The notes beneath the pieces were generated by a model. It saw only the letters and a list, made by a program, of their open reading frames with translations. It ran no database searches and was not told the origin of the DNA. The translations under genes were made by a program, and so were the position numbers. Positions 28,501 to 37,478 of a stretch of DNA of 51,349 nt are shown here, piece after piece. Location of the stretch: assembly GCF_000379525.1 (NCBI RefSeq), contig NZ_KB902523.1:1-51349 (forward strand). The letters are read 5' to 3'. Within the stretch, counting starts at the first letter, position 1; every line of letters begins with the position of its first letter. Origin of the DNA: Lamprocystis purpurea DSM 4197 (GTDB lineage: Bacteria > Pseudomonadota > Gammaproteobacteria > Chromatiales > Chromatiaceae).

Positions 28501-29685
28501 CTGGAAATCACCACCGCGGAAGGACATCGGCGCTGGGTCCATGCGATTGGCCTGGCCACGACCGAGCACGGAAAAACCATAATCATCTCCGGTGTCACCC
28601 AGGACATCACCGAGCGCAAGCAGGCCGCGCTCGAGCTGGAGCACCATCGGCATCATCTGGAATCGCTGGTGGCGTCGCGGACCCTGGACCTGATGGAAGC
28701 ACGTGACGCCGCGCAGACGGCCAACCGTGCCAAGAGTGCCTTCCTGGCCAACATGAGCCACGAGTTGCGCACGCCGATGAACGCCATCATCGGTTTGACC
28801 CACCTGCTGACGCGGGAGATCACCGCCCCGCGGGCCCGCGAACGGCTGGTCAAAATCAGCGAGGCCGCGCAGCACCTGCTCGGCATTCTCAACGACATCC
28901 TGGACCTTGCCAAGATCGAGGCTGACCGCTTGTCGCTCGACACGTCCGATTTCGCCTTGACCCCCGTCCTGGAGCGCGCGGCCGACCTGGTGCGCGTGCA
29001 GGCCGCGGCGAAGGGGCTGCGGCTGACGATTGCGGTCGACCCCGCATGCCCGGACAGCTTGCACGGCGACCCACTGCGCCTGGGTCAGATGGTCGCGAAC
29101 TACGTGAGCAACGCGGTGAAGTTCTCACTGCATGGTGAGGTCCGGGTGCGGGCCTGCCTGGCGGAGCAGGGTCCCCGCGACTGCGTGCTGCGGATCGAGG
29201 TCGAGGATCAGGGTATCGGCCTGACCCCGGAACAGCAGGGACGGTTGTTCCAGCCGTTCGTGCAGGCCGACAGCTCAACGACCCGCGAGTACGGCGGCAC
29301 CGGCCTGGGACTCGTCATCGTGCAGCGCCTGGCGGCCCTGATGGGCGGCCAAGTGGGCGTCACGAGCACCCCCAGTGTCGGCAGCACCTTCTGGCTGACC
29401 GCGCGCCTCGGTCGCGTGATGCCCATCGATCGGCCGACACCGGTCGCGGCGGCGCCGCCCGGCGAGGCGGATCGGGCCTTGGTTCGCCTGGTGCTGGACC
29501 AGTTGGAACGTCAATTGCCGACCGGTGATGTCACTGAGACTTGGTCGGAGTTCGCGCCACTGATCGAGGCCACACTGGGACCAACAGCGGTTGAATTAGG
29601 GCAGGCGATCTCCTGCCGCGACCTTGACCAAGCCCGGTGCGCCCTGCGTCAGGCACAGGAGGCCTTGAGCTCCCGGTCGGATTGA
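25501..29685 (+). CDS. Membrane sensor histidine kinase: CHASE-PAS-PAS-GAF-PAS-PAS-HisKA-HATPase
   Basis: 1394 residues. A first membrane helix lies near 14-33, a periplasmic CHASE domain follows (about 45-300; [27 protein letters not shown]), and a second helix lies near 318-343. Then come PAS domains near 365-490 and 500-620, a GAF domain near 630-780, further PAS domains near 790-920 and 925-1045, HisKA with [18 protein letters not shown] (phospho-His1087), and HATPase with NAVKFS and [10 protein letters not shown]. Unlike its upstream partner it has no receiver or HPt, yet it keeps the same C-terminal helical module ([17 protein letters not shown]). It may phosphorylate a separate receiver, possibly that of the upstream kinase; this is inference. 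Confidence 0.92.
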   Translation: MPDTRTPQHRQLRLAWLSLMVGLLLTALATLYTKTDVAALNRRELTLIGEEIAAKIQARLHTHAQILRSGAAFFAGSTEVTREAWRQFIERSKIYLNLPGIQGIGFALLIPADQLAGHLAQLRAQGFPDYRVWPQGERSLYSSIVLLEPFSDRNLRAFGYDMLTEPVRRAAMEQARDQDVAALSGKVLLVQETDQDVQAGTLMYVPVYRPEQPTLTVDERRAALLGWVYSPYRMNDLMHGVLGGWDLQETKRIRLQIHDGDLISPATLLYDSQPTKPGGAAARATESVRVPIDFNGHVWTLDFSHAQPLMPALADARVLLIATSGTAISLLLTALVLALTSSRSQAVRLASELLARERLEQALRTSEAQYRLLADNTTDVLWLLNLETGNWTYMSPSVERLRGYTVAEVMAQSVEQVMTAESYAYAQAQISERIARFRGGAPGTHAYRDEIEQTHRDGSTVWTEVNTRYLWNDQGELTLLGVTRDITARKRIERARDIALTKYETLFEHFPLGISVADATGVILDANPIAETLLGVTTQEHLQHPLDHRAWRICRLDGTPMPPAEFPAVRALHGGQELYFAKMGIIKADETVTWLSVTAAHLPLRGYGAVVTYGDISEQVRSETAREAVSAVARLAVSSDSAESFRSALPPLLATRLGFPIVAIETFDAVRAEMVFAGSVGIPAAVDGPLRIPVGATLSGQVAMTGTSLVELAADTRSEYSDQALKAIGVVTFLCVPVMLGSRVLGTLSLADTRRRPDAWRLPATLQTIADTLADATARLETQSALRESERNYRGLVENLHAGVVVHRPDTSILFSNPMASHLLGLTSEQLRGLAAIDPRWCFLREDGTRMPVNEFPVARVAASGTALQNLNLGIIRPDRDTPTWVQCEAHPIRDEQGRLRQIFVTFFDITERQRALAALRKSEALLNEVGRMAGIGGWEVNVERGELTWTQAVYRIHEVDDRYIPTVDQAIAFYTPEFRPVIAAAVQRAVDQGQPFDLELEITTAEGHRRWVHAIGLATTEHGKTIIISGVTQDITERKQAALELEHHRHHLESLVASRTLDLMEARDAAQTANRAKSAFLANMSHELRTPMNAIIGLTHLLTREITAPRARERLVKISEAAQHLLGILNDILDLAKIEADRLSLDTSDFALTPVLERAADLVRVQAAAKGLRLTIAVDPACPDSLHGDPLRLGQMVANYVSNAVKFSLHGEVRVRACLAEQGPRDCVLRIEVEDQGIGLTPEQQGRLFQPFVQADSSTTREYGGTGLGLVIVQRLAALMGGQVGVTSTPSVGSTFWLTARLGRVMPIDRPTPVAAAPPGEADRALVRLVLDQLERQLPTGDVTETWSEFAPLIEATLGPTAVELGQAISCRDLDQARCALRQAQEALSSRSD

Positions 29686-29700
29686 GCGGCGGCGGCCGGG

Positions 29701-30150
29701 TCAGGCGACTGCCGCCGGCCGGGTCTGTTCCAGTTTGCGCACCAGGGGATACAGGTGCTCCGTTTCGCGCTGGATACGGTCCATGATCAACCCGAAGACC
29801 TCGTTGGTGTCCCCGACGAAGGCCTCATGATCGGCAATCTTCAATTCGCGCCGACGCTCATCGCCCCAGTCCTTGACGTAGGCAGCGAAGATCCGCTTGA
29901 TCTCCTGCGAACCGGACAAAAACCGATTCGCGGTATTGGTCATGGTGCGGTCCTGACTCTGGATCAGGTGGCCGCAGATCTGGGCATCGACTTTTTCCAT
30001 GTGCTCCCGGACGCGGCTGACATACTCAAAAAAAAGATTGCGGGCACACTCGGTGTCACACATCGAGCGGTCGCGAATCAGATACAGAAAAACGTTCGAT
30101 AATTCAGTAATTTTATGATTTTGTTCATGGCATACCGTGAAATCGGTCAT
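29701..30150 (-). CDS. Hemerythrin-like helical protein
   Basis: 149 residues, predicted all alpha. Possible di-iron ligands are spaced through the chain: His12 (HEQNH), His50 and Asp54 (REHMEKVD), His108 (ADHEAF) and His132 (RETEHLYP). This resembles hemerythrin-domain proteins that sense or carry O2 or NO in bacteria, but the classical HxxxE/HxxxD pattern is not complete, so the family call is tentative. Cys7, Cys31, Cys35 and Cys59 are also present. It is convergent with the large kinase gene (15-base gap). The start gives a compact N-terminus with a purine-rich stretch upstream. Confidence 0.55.
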   Translation of the reverse strand: MTDFTVCHEQNHKITELSNVFLYLIRDRSMCDTECARNLFFEYVSRVREHMEKVDAQICGHLIQSQDRTMTNTANRFLSGSQEIKRIFAAYVKDWGDERRRELKIADHEAFVGDTNEVFGLIMDRIQRETEHLYPLVRKLEQTRPAAVA

Positions 30151-30333
30151 CGCTGCTCCACCTTATCACTAGAGACGATCGGGTCTGTCTGGTTCTTTTC
30201 ATGGCGGGTCGATCGCGGGGTCTATCAGTACCCGCGCGCCCATGACCCCTGATGCATCGCGCGGGGGCCAAGTGGACGTGATGTCCTATCTTACAGTTTA
30301 CAAGCGATCGACGTTGCTGGACACCACCGCGCG

Positions 30334-30539
30334 CAGCAGTTCCAAATTTGGGTGGCCGCCGCCAACAGCGTGTCGGCAGCGAGGCCGATGGTGGATGCGC
30401 TGCGCTTATCCACCCTACGAAACCGGCTCCGTTGTAGGGTGGATAAGGCGCGCCGCTCGGTCTCAGGGACTCGGCACGGCGGTCGCGCGCGCCGCATCCA
30501 CCAGAGGTCGCGCGGTGCCGCCCAAATTTGGAATTGCTG
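30334..30539. repeat. Family A MITE-like element, complete copy
   Basis: About 206 bases. The ends 30334-30356 and 30517-30539 are imperfect 23-base inverted repeats (core TTCCAAATTTGGG against CCCAAATTTGGAA). Inside is a second palindrome, CTTATCCACCCTAC against GTAGGGTGGATAAG. Other copies lie at 37019-37219, 37216-37394 (left end missing), 37395-37465 (partial), 40141-40268 (inverted) and 21404-21483 (partial). No coding capacity. Confidence 0.85.
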
Positions 30540-30608
30540 CACCGCGCGGATGCGATCAACGACAACGACCAAGACAGCGTACCCGGAATCTCGATCACCA
30601 CATCAGCG

Positions 30609-30652
30609 CGTAGGATGGGCAGAGCGCGAGCGATGCCCATCCGGCCACCGCG
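30609..30652. repeat. Family B palindromic repeat
   Basis: GTAGGATGGGCAGAGCG and its near-complement CGATGCCCATCC form a hairpin. Copies lie at 21362-21405 and, inverted, at 34814-34853. It is REP-like: short, palindromic and intergenic. Confidence 0.75.
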
Positions 30653-30672
30653 ACGCTTGACGATGGGCATCG

Positions 30673-31443
30673 CTATCGAGTTTGGGCAAGTATTCCTCGT
30701 AGGTTGGGCTGAGGAACGAAGCCCAACGCGTAGCCAAACGTAAGGCGCTGAAATGTTGGGGTTCGTTCCTCACCCCAACCGACGGGTTGCCCGCTGGTCG
30801 ACAGCGGCTTGGGCAGGGTCCGCAGCACGGCGGCCACATCCTTGCTGAAGGCCCCCAGGGTCGCGCTCATCGCGGCAATCAGTGCCGCCTGATCGGCCGG
30901 CGGGCGCAGGGGCTGGCGATAGGTGTTCTCGTGCACGGCCAGCGCCTGTTCAAGCATCGGGTCGAGGACCGCCCAGCGCACCTTGAGCACGGCCTCGCCG
31001 CCGGGTGTGCCCTCAAAGGTCAGGATGTCCGCGGTGATCCTGAAGTCCAGCGGATACCGGACCTCACTTGGAAACAGCAGGATCCGGCTGGTGCCGACCA
31101 GGTACGACAGGTTCTCGCTCCAGACCCGCAGGAAGTCGTCCTGGATGGTCCCGCCCCAGCGGTTGTATTCATCCACTGCCAACCGGTTGCCGGCGTCCCG
31201 CGAAACGATCTGCGGCCGGTCGAGAAAGGCCGGAAAGGTCACGGGACCCAGCCCGATCCCGAGCGCCCCGCCCGTCATGGCGCCCTGCCCGGCCGCCGCC
31301 GGCAGCGGCGAGAGCGAAAAAAAGGTGGACGGCGGTGAGCCGGCGCAGCCGGCGACCGCCAACATCCAGACCAGGGGCCTGGACCAGATTCCGTGGAGCA
31401 CGATCCCCAACCGTCGGCGGCCGGCCGTTCGCGCGCGGTTCAT
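30673..31443 (-). CDS. pqiC: PqiC-type ABC transport auxiliary lipoprotein with repeat-derived C-terminus
   Basis: 256 residues. The lipobox VAGC places the lipidated Cys at 33. The mature part matches the PqiC/YmbA family: FFSLSPLP, LGPVTFPAFLDRPQIV, WGGTIQDDFLRVWSENLSYL. PqiC sits at the outer membrane and docks the PqiB needle for lipid transport between membranes. Native homology seems to end near SKDVAAVLRTLPKPL. The final residues (from GWGEERTPTFQRL to the stop) are read through a dispersed repeat at about 30697-30787, so the original stop has been lost and replaced. The gene overlaps pqiB by four bases, and the order pqiA-pqiB-pqiC is standard. Confidence 0.88.
   Translation of the reverse strand: MNRARTAGRRRLGIVLHGIWSRPLVWMLAVAGCAGSPPSTFFSLSPLPAAAGQGAMTGGALGIGLGPVTFPAFLDRPQIVSRDAGNRLAVDEYNRWGGTIQDDFLRVWSENLSYLVGTSRILLFPSEVRYPLDFRITADILTFEGTPGGEAVLKVRWAVLDPMLEQALAVHENTYRQPLRPPADQAALIAAMSATLGAFSKDVAAVLRTLPKPLSTSGQPVGWGEERTPTFQRLTFGYALGFVPQPNLRGILAQTR
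30697..30787. repeat. Family C repeat overlapping the 3' end of pqiC
   Basis: GTAGGTTGGGCTGAGGAACG near 30700 and its inverse GTTCGTTCCTCACCCCAACC near 30763-30782 form long arms around a spacer (AGCCAAACGTAAGGCGCTGA). Related pieces are at 34528-34568 and 34648-34680, and a 19-base exact fragment recurs at 1100-1118. The element is translated as the tail of PqiC. Confidence 0.65.
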
Positions 31444-33155
31444 CGCCCGCCCCCCTTGCCCTTGAGCAGCGCTTCCGGATGACGTTCCAGATAATCGGTC
31501 AGGAGCCGTACGGAACGTGCGGCAGCCGATAACTCCTGGAACATACGCTGCATCTCGATATACATGGGGGCATTCTCCGACACGATCGCGTTGGCGGATT
31601 TGAGGGTCGCGGAGGTGTCCCGCAGGGCCGTACTCAGTTCGGGTGCGATCTGGGAATTCAGTCGCTCCGCGGTCTGTCGAAACGCCGCCAATGCAGCATC
31701 GGCCTCGACGATCGCCCCCCGCAACTCTTTGGAACTGAGCAGCGCGTTGGCACTGGCCAGCGCCCCCGCCGCGTCCTGGCCGAGTTGTTGGATCGGCAGG
31801 GCGTCCAGTTTATCGAGAATGCTGTTGGCCTTGGTGGTCAAGGCATCGAGCGGAGCCGGCACGGTCGGCAGCACCGCGTACTCGCCGTGCTTCCCGAGCG
31901 GCTGAGCCGGGGCGTTCGGATGGAAGTCCAGATCCACATAGAGTTGGCCGGTCAACAGACTGCTGGACTTGAGCTGGCCGCGCAGACCGTTGGCGACCAG
32001 GCGCTCGACCACCCCCTGTTGATTGATCCGGTCGCGGTCGCCGCGCACCCCGATGCGCTCCGGTTCGACCTCGATCAACACCGGGATTTGAAACTCGAAG
32101 TCCTCCGGATCGAAGGTCAACTGCACATCCAGCACCGCACCGATACTGATCCCGCGCAGCAGCACCGGGGCACCCACGTTCAAGCCGTTCACCGACCCCT
32201 GAAAGAACAGCAGATAGCGTTCCTTGTGCGCGTAAGTCTTCGCATGCGCCTCCTCGCGGCCTCGATAGAGGTGGAAAACCTCATTGACCGCCGCGGGTTC
32301 ACGCGCCCCATCGATGGTATCCGGGGTATCGAAGGACACGCCGCCGATCAGCACCGACAGGAGCGACTGGGTATCGACCTGGATTCCGTTCGTCGAGATG
32401 GAAAAGTCCACCCCGCTCGCGTTCCAGAAGCGCGTATCCCTGGTAACCAGTCGATCATGGGGGGCAGAGACAAAGACCTCGATGCTGACGGCCCGCCCGT
32501 CCGCGTCCAGCGCATTGCCGGCCACCTGCCCCACCTGGATCTGACGGTAATAGACCGGCGAGCCGATGTTGAGCGAGCCGAGCGTCGGCGAGCGCAACTG
32601 GAACCGCTTGCCCGGCTCTGAGGTAGTGAACAGCGGCGGCTCCTCGAGACCCACGAAGTGGCGCTCCGCGTCGCCCTCGGTCACCGGGTCGATGGCGATA
32701 AAGGGTCCGGACAATAAGGTATCCAGACCGGAGACCCGGCTGGCGGTCACCCGCGGACGCTCGACCCAAAAGCGCGTACCGCGGGTCAGGTAATCGGCCG
32801 CGCCGTGCTTGAGATGCGCGGTGACCACCACGCTCTTGAGGTCGTCACTCACGTCGATGCTGGTGACCTCGCCGACATCCACATCCTTGAATTTGACCTT
32901 GGTCTTGCCGGCCTGCAGCCCGGCCGCGGTGGCGAACTGAATATAGATCGTCGGACCCTGCTCGGAGAAGGTCTTGAAGGCCAGCCAGCCACCGATGATC
33001 AACGCCACCAGTGGAATCAGCCAGACGACCGACACCCGGTCGCGGCGGATCGTGATCGCCTGCGGCAGCGCGGCTTCGGTGTCGTTGTCAGGCTGGTCTG
33101 GTGCGGCCACGGGCGGCACCGGCCGTGGGACGGCCCCGTTCTCGGTCTCCGACAT
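31440..33155 (-). CDS. pqiB: PqiB, MCE-domain lipid transport protein
   Basis: 571 residues. A single membrane anchor lies near 43-61 (VVWLIPLVALIIGGWLAF), followed by three MCE/MlaD domains (about 65-160, 180-250 and 295-400; GLQAGKTKVKFKDVDVGEV, GSPVYYRQIQVGQV, GAPVLLRGISIGAV). A helical C-terminal part (about 425-560) forms the needle in PqiB hexamers. It bridges the periplasm for lipid traffic. The ATG at 33155 has GGGAGGGGG upstream, so its 68-base overlap with pqiA is probably real. The stop overlaps the pqiC start by four bases. Confidence 0.95.
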   Translation of the reverse strand: MSETENGAVPRPVPPVAAPDQPDNDTEAALPQAITIRRDRVSVVWLIPLVALIIGGWLAFKTFSEQGPTIYIQFATAAGLQAGKTKVKFKDVDVGEVTSIDVSDDLKSVVVTAHLKHGAADYLTRGTRFWVERPRVTASRVSGLDTLLSGPFIAIDPVTEGDAERHFVGLEEPPLFTTSEPGKRFQLRSPTLGSLNIGSPVYYRQIQVGQVAGNALDADGRAVSIEVFVSAPHDRLVTRDTRFWNASGVDFSISTNGIQVDTQSLLSVLIGGVSFDTPDTIDGAREPAAVNEVFHLYRGREEAHAKTYAHKERYLLFFQGSVNGLNVGAPVLLRGISIGAVLDVQLTFDPEDFEFQIPVLIEVEPERIGVRGDRDRINQQGVVERLVANGLRGQLKSSSLLTGQLYVDLDFHPNAPAQPLGKHGEYAVLPTVPAPLDALTTKANSILDKLDALPIQQLGQDAAGALASANALLSSKELRGAIVEADAALAAFRQTAERLNSQIAPELSTALRDTSATLKSANAIVSENAPMYIEMQRMFQELSAAARSVRLLTDYLERHPEALLKGKGGGR

Positions 33156-34413
33156 GATCCGACCCCCTCCCCTGCACCCCGGTGCGTTCCAGGTTATCCC
33201 AGATCAGACGGGGATCAAATGACATGGCGGCAATCATGGTAATGACCACGACCGCGCAGAAAAAGATGGCGCCCGATTCCGCTTCGATACTCGCCAGATT
33301 ACCCAAACGCACCAGTGCGACCAGGATGGTCACCACAAAGATGTCCACCATGGACCACCGGCCGATCGTCTCGATGATCCGGTACAGCAGGGTGCGCTCG
33401 CGCGGCCGCCACGACGAGCGCAACTGCACCGAGACCAGCAGGAAAATCAGAATCAAGAGTTTGAGCAACGGCACGAAGATGCTGGCCAGGAACACGACCG
33501 CGGCCAGCGGCCACATCCCGTGCGTCAGCAGAAACACGACACCGCTCAGTATCGTATCCGATTGGGTGCGTCCGAGCGATGTCACCGTCATGATCGGCAG
33601 CAGGTTGGCCGGAATGTAGAGGATCACGGCGGCCAGCACCAACGCCCAGGTGCGCTGCATGCTCCGTGGTTTGCGATGATGCAGCACATCGGTACAGCGC
33701 GGGCAGCGCTCCCGGCGCCCGTCGAACAGCGCGGCCCGTTGCGGGACTACCAGTTCACAGACATCGCAGCCGATGTACGCTTCACCCGGCTCCAGCGGAC
33801 GGGCGACGGCGCCGCGCACCGGCACCCGCGACCACACCAGATCCGGGTCCAGCGCCGCCTGGGCCGCCGCGAGGACGAAGATCAAGGCGGCAAAGGCAAA
33901 GAGCGAGACGCCGGGGACGATCGTCGCCATGTCCGAGAGCTTCACCACGGCCACCAGGATACCGAGCATGAACACATCCATCATGCCCCAGGGGGTCAGG
34001 GTACGAACATGGCGGAACAGGGTCGGCAGCCAGCCCGGCAACCGGTCACCCGTCAGCGGAACCAGGACGATCAGCAGCAAGGACAATTGCAGGCCGGGCG
34101 CCAGCACACTGGTAAAGGCCACCACCGCGGCGATCTCCCACTTGCCCTGGTCATACAGATCCAGTATCCCGGTGAACAGCGTGGTCTGTGTCATCTGACC
34201 CTGCATCGAGAACGACAGGAAGGGGAAACTGTTCGCGATAATGAACAGCAGCAGCCCGGCGATCGTCAGTGCCAGCGTCCGGTTGAGACTATCCGGCCGG
34301 TCACGGTGCAGAGCGCAGCCGCACCGAGCACACACGCTGGAACCGCCGGGCGGCAGCGGCGGATTGCGCTGGAGCAGACCGCATTCTTTACATTCGGTTA
34401 GGGTGTCGTGCAT
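33088..34413 (-). CDS. pqiA: PqiA, inner-membrane partner of PqiB
   Basis: 441 residues from the ATG at 34413 (MHDTLTECKECGLLQ); an upstream ATG at 34485 would add 24 residues lying in repeat-like DNA. Two PqiA repeats are each headed by a zinc-ribbon-like cysteine set: Cys8/Cys11/Cys28/Cys31, then CDVCELV…CPRC in the middle. Each repeat carries four hydrophobic segments, for example LALTIAGLLLFIIANSFPFL and ALVLAAVILYIPANLLPIMT. PqiA probably loads lipid onto PqiB. The last 27 residues are Arg/Gly rich and lie over the start of pqiB. Confidence 0.94.
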   Translation of the reverse strand: MHDTLTECKECGLLQRNPPLPPGGSSVCARCGCALHRDRPDSLNRTLALTIAGLLLFIIANSFPFLSFSMQGQMTQTTLFTGILDLYDQGKWEIAAVVAFTSVLAPGLQLSLLLIVLVPLTGDRLPGWLPTLFRHVRTLTPWGMMDVFMLGILVAVVKLSDMATIVPGVSLFAFAALIFVLAAAQAALDPDLVWSRVPVRGAVARPLEPGEAYIGCDVCELVVPQRAALFDGRRERCPRCTDVLHHRKPRSMQRTWALVLAAVILYIPANLLPIMTVTSLGRTQSDTILSGVVFLLTHGMWPLAAVVFLASIFVPLLKLLILIFLLVSVQLRSSWRPRERTLLYRIIETIGRWSMVDIFVVTILVALVRLGNLASIEAESGAIFFCAVVVITMIAAMSFDPRLIWDNLERTGVQGRGSDHVGDRERGRPTAGAARGRTRPA

Positions 34414-34813
34414 GGGGAATCGGTTGTAGGGTCCGCTGCGCGGACCAACGGCATCGCAGGTCCAGCGCCGGCTGTGTAAGGCCAAGCATGGTCTTGATCA
34501 TCCCGCACCAAGACACAAAGATCACGTCGTTGGGCTGAGGAACGGACACTGGTGTCCAATTCGCTAACCCATTGACGCAAAGCGTATCCTTAACATGTTT
34601 TCAATGGGTTACGGGGCTCTCTGGGCATTTAGCCACCAAGGGGGAGCGTTGGGATTCGCTCTCGCTCACCCCAACGGTCATGGCAACCCGCGGACTATGG
34701 GCGACGGGCGCGCACCGAATAAAGAAGATGCTCTCACAAAGACACGAAGACACGAAGAAGAAAAGATCTTCAACGCGACGGGGTGTGATCAACAGTGCTG
34801 GGGTCAGGCCTTT

Positions 34814-34853
34814 CGGTAGGATGGGCATCGCTCTCGCTCTGCCCATCCTACGC
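34814..34853. repeat. Family B palindromic repeat, inverted copy
   Basis: GTAGGATGGGCATCGCTC followed by TCGCTCTGCCCATCCTAC forms a near-perfect hairpin. It is the inverse of the copies at 21362-21405 and 30609-30652. Confidence 0.75.
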
Positions 34854-34876
34854 GCTGAACGTCGCGCAGCGACCTT

Positions 34877-34970
34877 GTGGGAGCGGCGTCCCGCCGCGAT
34901 GGGGCCGGGCGCGTCACCGCAGCGTTCGAGGTCACCGCGGCACCGCATCGCGGCGGGACGCCGCTCCCAC
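34877..34970. repeat. Perfect 24-base inverted repeat (family D hairpin)
   Basis: 34877-34900 and 34947-34970 are perfect complements (core GGGAGCGGCGTCCCGCCGCG) with a 46-base loop. The design matches the inner hairpin at 14518-14603, whose stem has the same GGAGC beginning but a different arm. Confidence 0.75.
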
Positions 34971-35122
34971 GGGAGACATTCACTTTCCGGGACGGCTGAT
35001 GTTCCTTCCATGGCCGTTAGCCGGCCGACTGGACTCCAAATGCGCATCGCTGGCCGGAACGATGATCAAGGCCATTCCGACCTCAGTGGTAACCGCGAGG
35101 GCCTTGGTCCGCACAGCGGACC

Positions 35123-36964
35123 CTACTCCCGCCGCACCAATTCCAACAAGGCGTCCGGGTCCAGATCCGCCAACGGTCGGGCGCCATCGGCCGTGATGGT
35201 CAAGACCTCCACCCGGCGCTCGATGCGAATGCGTGCGGCGGTCTCGATCAGCGTCGTCGCGCGGCGGCGTTTCGCGATGCGATCGGCGACATCGAGCACC
35301 GCCGGCAGGGCGCTCGGAATCGACAGCACCAACGCCGCCACGGCGACCGGATCGACCGTCTTGTGCTGTCCCGCGGCGGCGGCCTCCAGTCGCCGCGAGT
35401 GGCGAGGGGGCGGGGTGGCCGGCACTCTCGAGGAGTTGCACGACGTCCCGGTCGAGTTGCGTGGCGGCTGGGTAGCTGTCGGCTTCCAGCGCGCGGATGG
35501 CGCCGGCGCCGCAGGTCGCGGGCCGTCGGATCGGATCGCAGGGCCTCATCGAGCCGCGCCAGCTCCTCCTGGACGCCGAAGCGGCCGTGCAGCACCACCA
35601 GGGTCAGGTCGTCGCGGCGCCGGTTGGCCAGGCGTGCCGCCAGGCTCGATTTGCCGAGCCGGCCCATGCCGGTCAGCAGCACCCCGGCGTCGGTGTTGCC
35701 GTCGAGGACCCGCAACGCCTGTTGCAGCTCCCGGCGACGCCCCACGAACAGGCCATGGGCGGCCACCGGCACCGTCTTGCCAAGCAGGTCTTTCTGCAGG
35801 TGGTCGGCCGGCAGCAACGAGCGTTTGCGCCCGCCGCCGACCAGCGGGCGCGCCCCGTCGCCGCGGCTGCAGAGCCACAGGCGGGCGTGGTGCCAATGGC
35901 GGCTGAGCTGCGCATCGGCCGCGTCGAGCAGGGCGCGGCGGGCCTCGGCGAGCGCCAGGGCCAGGGGATCGCGCGCGGCGAGCCGGTTGGGCTGCGAAGG
36001 CGGTGGCCGCCCGGTCGGCGACCGCGCCGTCCCAACCGATGACGGCCGGCAGGCCGGCCTGGATCAGCGCGCTGGTGAGCGAGTGAGTCAGAGCCTCCGC
36101 CGCGGCCGGGGCAGGCGCGCCAAGCTGCTTGCCGTCAGCCGCCGGCGGCAGTCCGGTCCCCAGACGGTCGGACGCCGCGGCGCTGAGACAGGCGGACAGA
36201 AACAGGAGCCGCGGCGGCGCCGGGCGCAAGGCGCGCAGCAGTCCGGCCGCGTCAGTGGGATCGGGGCCGCCGCGCCCGTCTTCGAGCAGCAGGATGGGGC
36301 GCAGGGTCTCCCCGGCGTTGGCCTGCCAGGCATGATGGCCGTGACAGGACAGGTGCAGCACCGGCAGGCCCCCGGCGGCGGCGAGGTGTTGGCCCAGGGT
36401 GTCGGCCTCGCCGCTCTCCTCCACCAGCAGGTCGAGGTGGGTGGTGCCCACGGCATCGAGGATGGCGGTCTCCTCGGCCTCGTAGTCGAGCTCGGCGGCG
36501 CCCGCCGGGGCGGCGGCCATGAAGGCGAGGCCCAGCCGGCAGTCATCCAGGGCGGGGAATGGCGCGATGGGTCCAAGGCGGCGCTGGGGGCTGAACTGGA
36601 GCAGGGCATCGGCGGCGAGATAACCGTTGTCGTTGGCCAACAGTTCCCAGGGCGCCTGGAGCAGGGCCCATTCCACCGGGCTTGGGGTGCGGTTGGGGCA
36701 GTGGATGCTGAACAGCAGCGGGGGCGTGGCGCCCTCCAGCAGCCGGTCGAGGAGGCGCTGATCGCCATCGACCCAGCGGTAGAGGTCGCCGCCGATGGCA
36801 AAGGCCGCGGCCGGGTCCGGGCGCTGCTCCAGGAAGGCGTAGCGCACGGCCAGTTCCTGGAGGAAGCGCAGCGCGTCACCGTCGAGCGGGCGCCCGGAGC
36901 CGATCGGCGTGTCGTCGACCAGCAGGCTGAAGCGGTCGTCTTGAACCAGGATGCCGGCAGTCAT
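35123..36964 (-). pseudogene. CHAT-protease / P-loop NTPase conflict gene, broken
   Basis: The first frame starts at ATG 36964 (MTAGILVQDDRFSLL) and encodes a CHAT caspase-like domain with the expected catalytic dyad: His in VLHLSCHGHH and Cys in LLFLSACLSAA. Near 35990 the frame is lost (ATAFAAQ) and continues in another frame as NRLAARDPLALALAEARRAL, FVGRRRELQQAL and a Walker A, LTGMGRLGKSS. About 60 residues later it breaks again near 35515, and the rest (AIRALEADSYPAATQLDRD, then after a third shift near 35410 VDPVAVAALVLSIPSALPAV … LLELVRRE) looks like a small effector-associated protein joined after most of the NTPase was deleted. Such CHAT plus P-loop proteins belong to predicted prokaryotic conflict systems. 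Some shifts lie in G/C runs, so sequencing error cannot be excluded for all of them. Confidence 0.7.
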
Positions 36965-37478
36965 GCGGCGGTGCCCCCGAATTCGGAATTCCTTGGACTG
37001 GACGGTGATTGTAGGCGATTTCCAAGTTCGGGTGGCCGCCGCCAGCAACGTGTCGGCGGCGAGGCTGATGGTGGATGCGCTGCGCTTATCCACCCTACAA
37101 AACCGGCTCCGCTGTAGGGTGGATAAGGCGCGCCGCTCGGTGTCAGGGACCCGACACGTCGGTCGCGCGCGCCGCATCCACCAGGGATCGCGCGATGCCG
37201 CCCAAATTTGGAATTGCTGGCAACGTGTCGGCGGCAAGGCTGATGGTGGATGCGCTGCGCTTATCCACCCTACAAAACCGGCTCCGCTGTAGGGTGGATA
37301 AGGCGCGCCGCTCGGTGTCAGGGGCCCGGCACGGCGGTCGCGCGCGCCGCATCCACCAGGGATCGCGCGATGCCGCCCAAATTTGGAATTGCTGTCGGCA
37401 GCGTATCGGCAACGCGGCTGATGGTGGATGCGCTACGCTTATCCACCCGACAACAGGCTTCGCTATCGACTTCGCTCC
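36965..37478. repeat. Two and a half tandem copies of the family A element
   Basis: Copy 1 is about 37019-37219, copy 2 37216-37394 (joined directly, without its left end) and copy 3 a fragment 37395-37465. Copies 1 and 2 differ at only a few bases, so the duplication is recent. The array separates the broken CHAT gene from holC. The frames here translate the repeat (HPTKPAPL, RAASTRDRA) and are not genes. Confidence 0.85.

Larger units (their letters stand above)
30151..30672. other. Repeat-filled intergenic region, no gene
   Basis: Frames in this interval translate dispersed repeats and are not genes. It holds a complete family A element (30334-30539) and a family B palindrome (30609-30652), described separately. 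Bases 30151-30330 contain no recognisable feature; the promoter of the hemerythrin-like gene should be there. Confidence 0.6.
34414..35122. other. Repeat-filled intergenic region, no gene
   Basis: Contains family C fragments (34528-34568 and 34648-34680), the simple repeat ACAAAGACACGAAGACACGA near 34736-34755, a family B palindrome (34814-34853) and a perfect 24-base inverted repeat (34877-34900 with 34947-34970). Frames here translate repeats. No promoter could be assigned to pqiA with confidence. Confidence 0.6.

Noticed and set aside
35363-37117. 584-residue plus-strand frame over the CHAT gene
   Set aside because: Low-complexity Arg/Ser/Gly composition, antisense to a domain with a catalytic dyad, and its end is repeat DNA.
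37019-37465. Tandem repeats that could suggest a CRISPR array
   Set aside because: The units are about 180-200 bases, palindromic inside, without spacers, and occur singly elsewhere; this is a MITE-like family.
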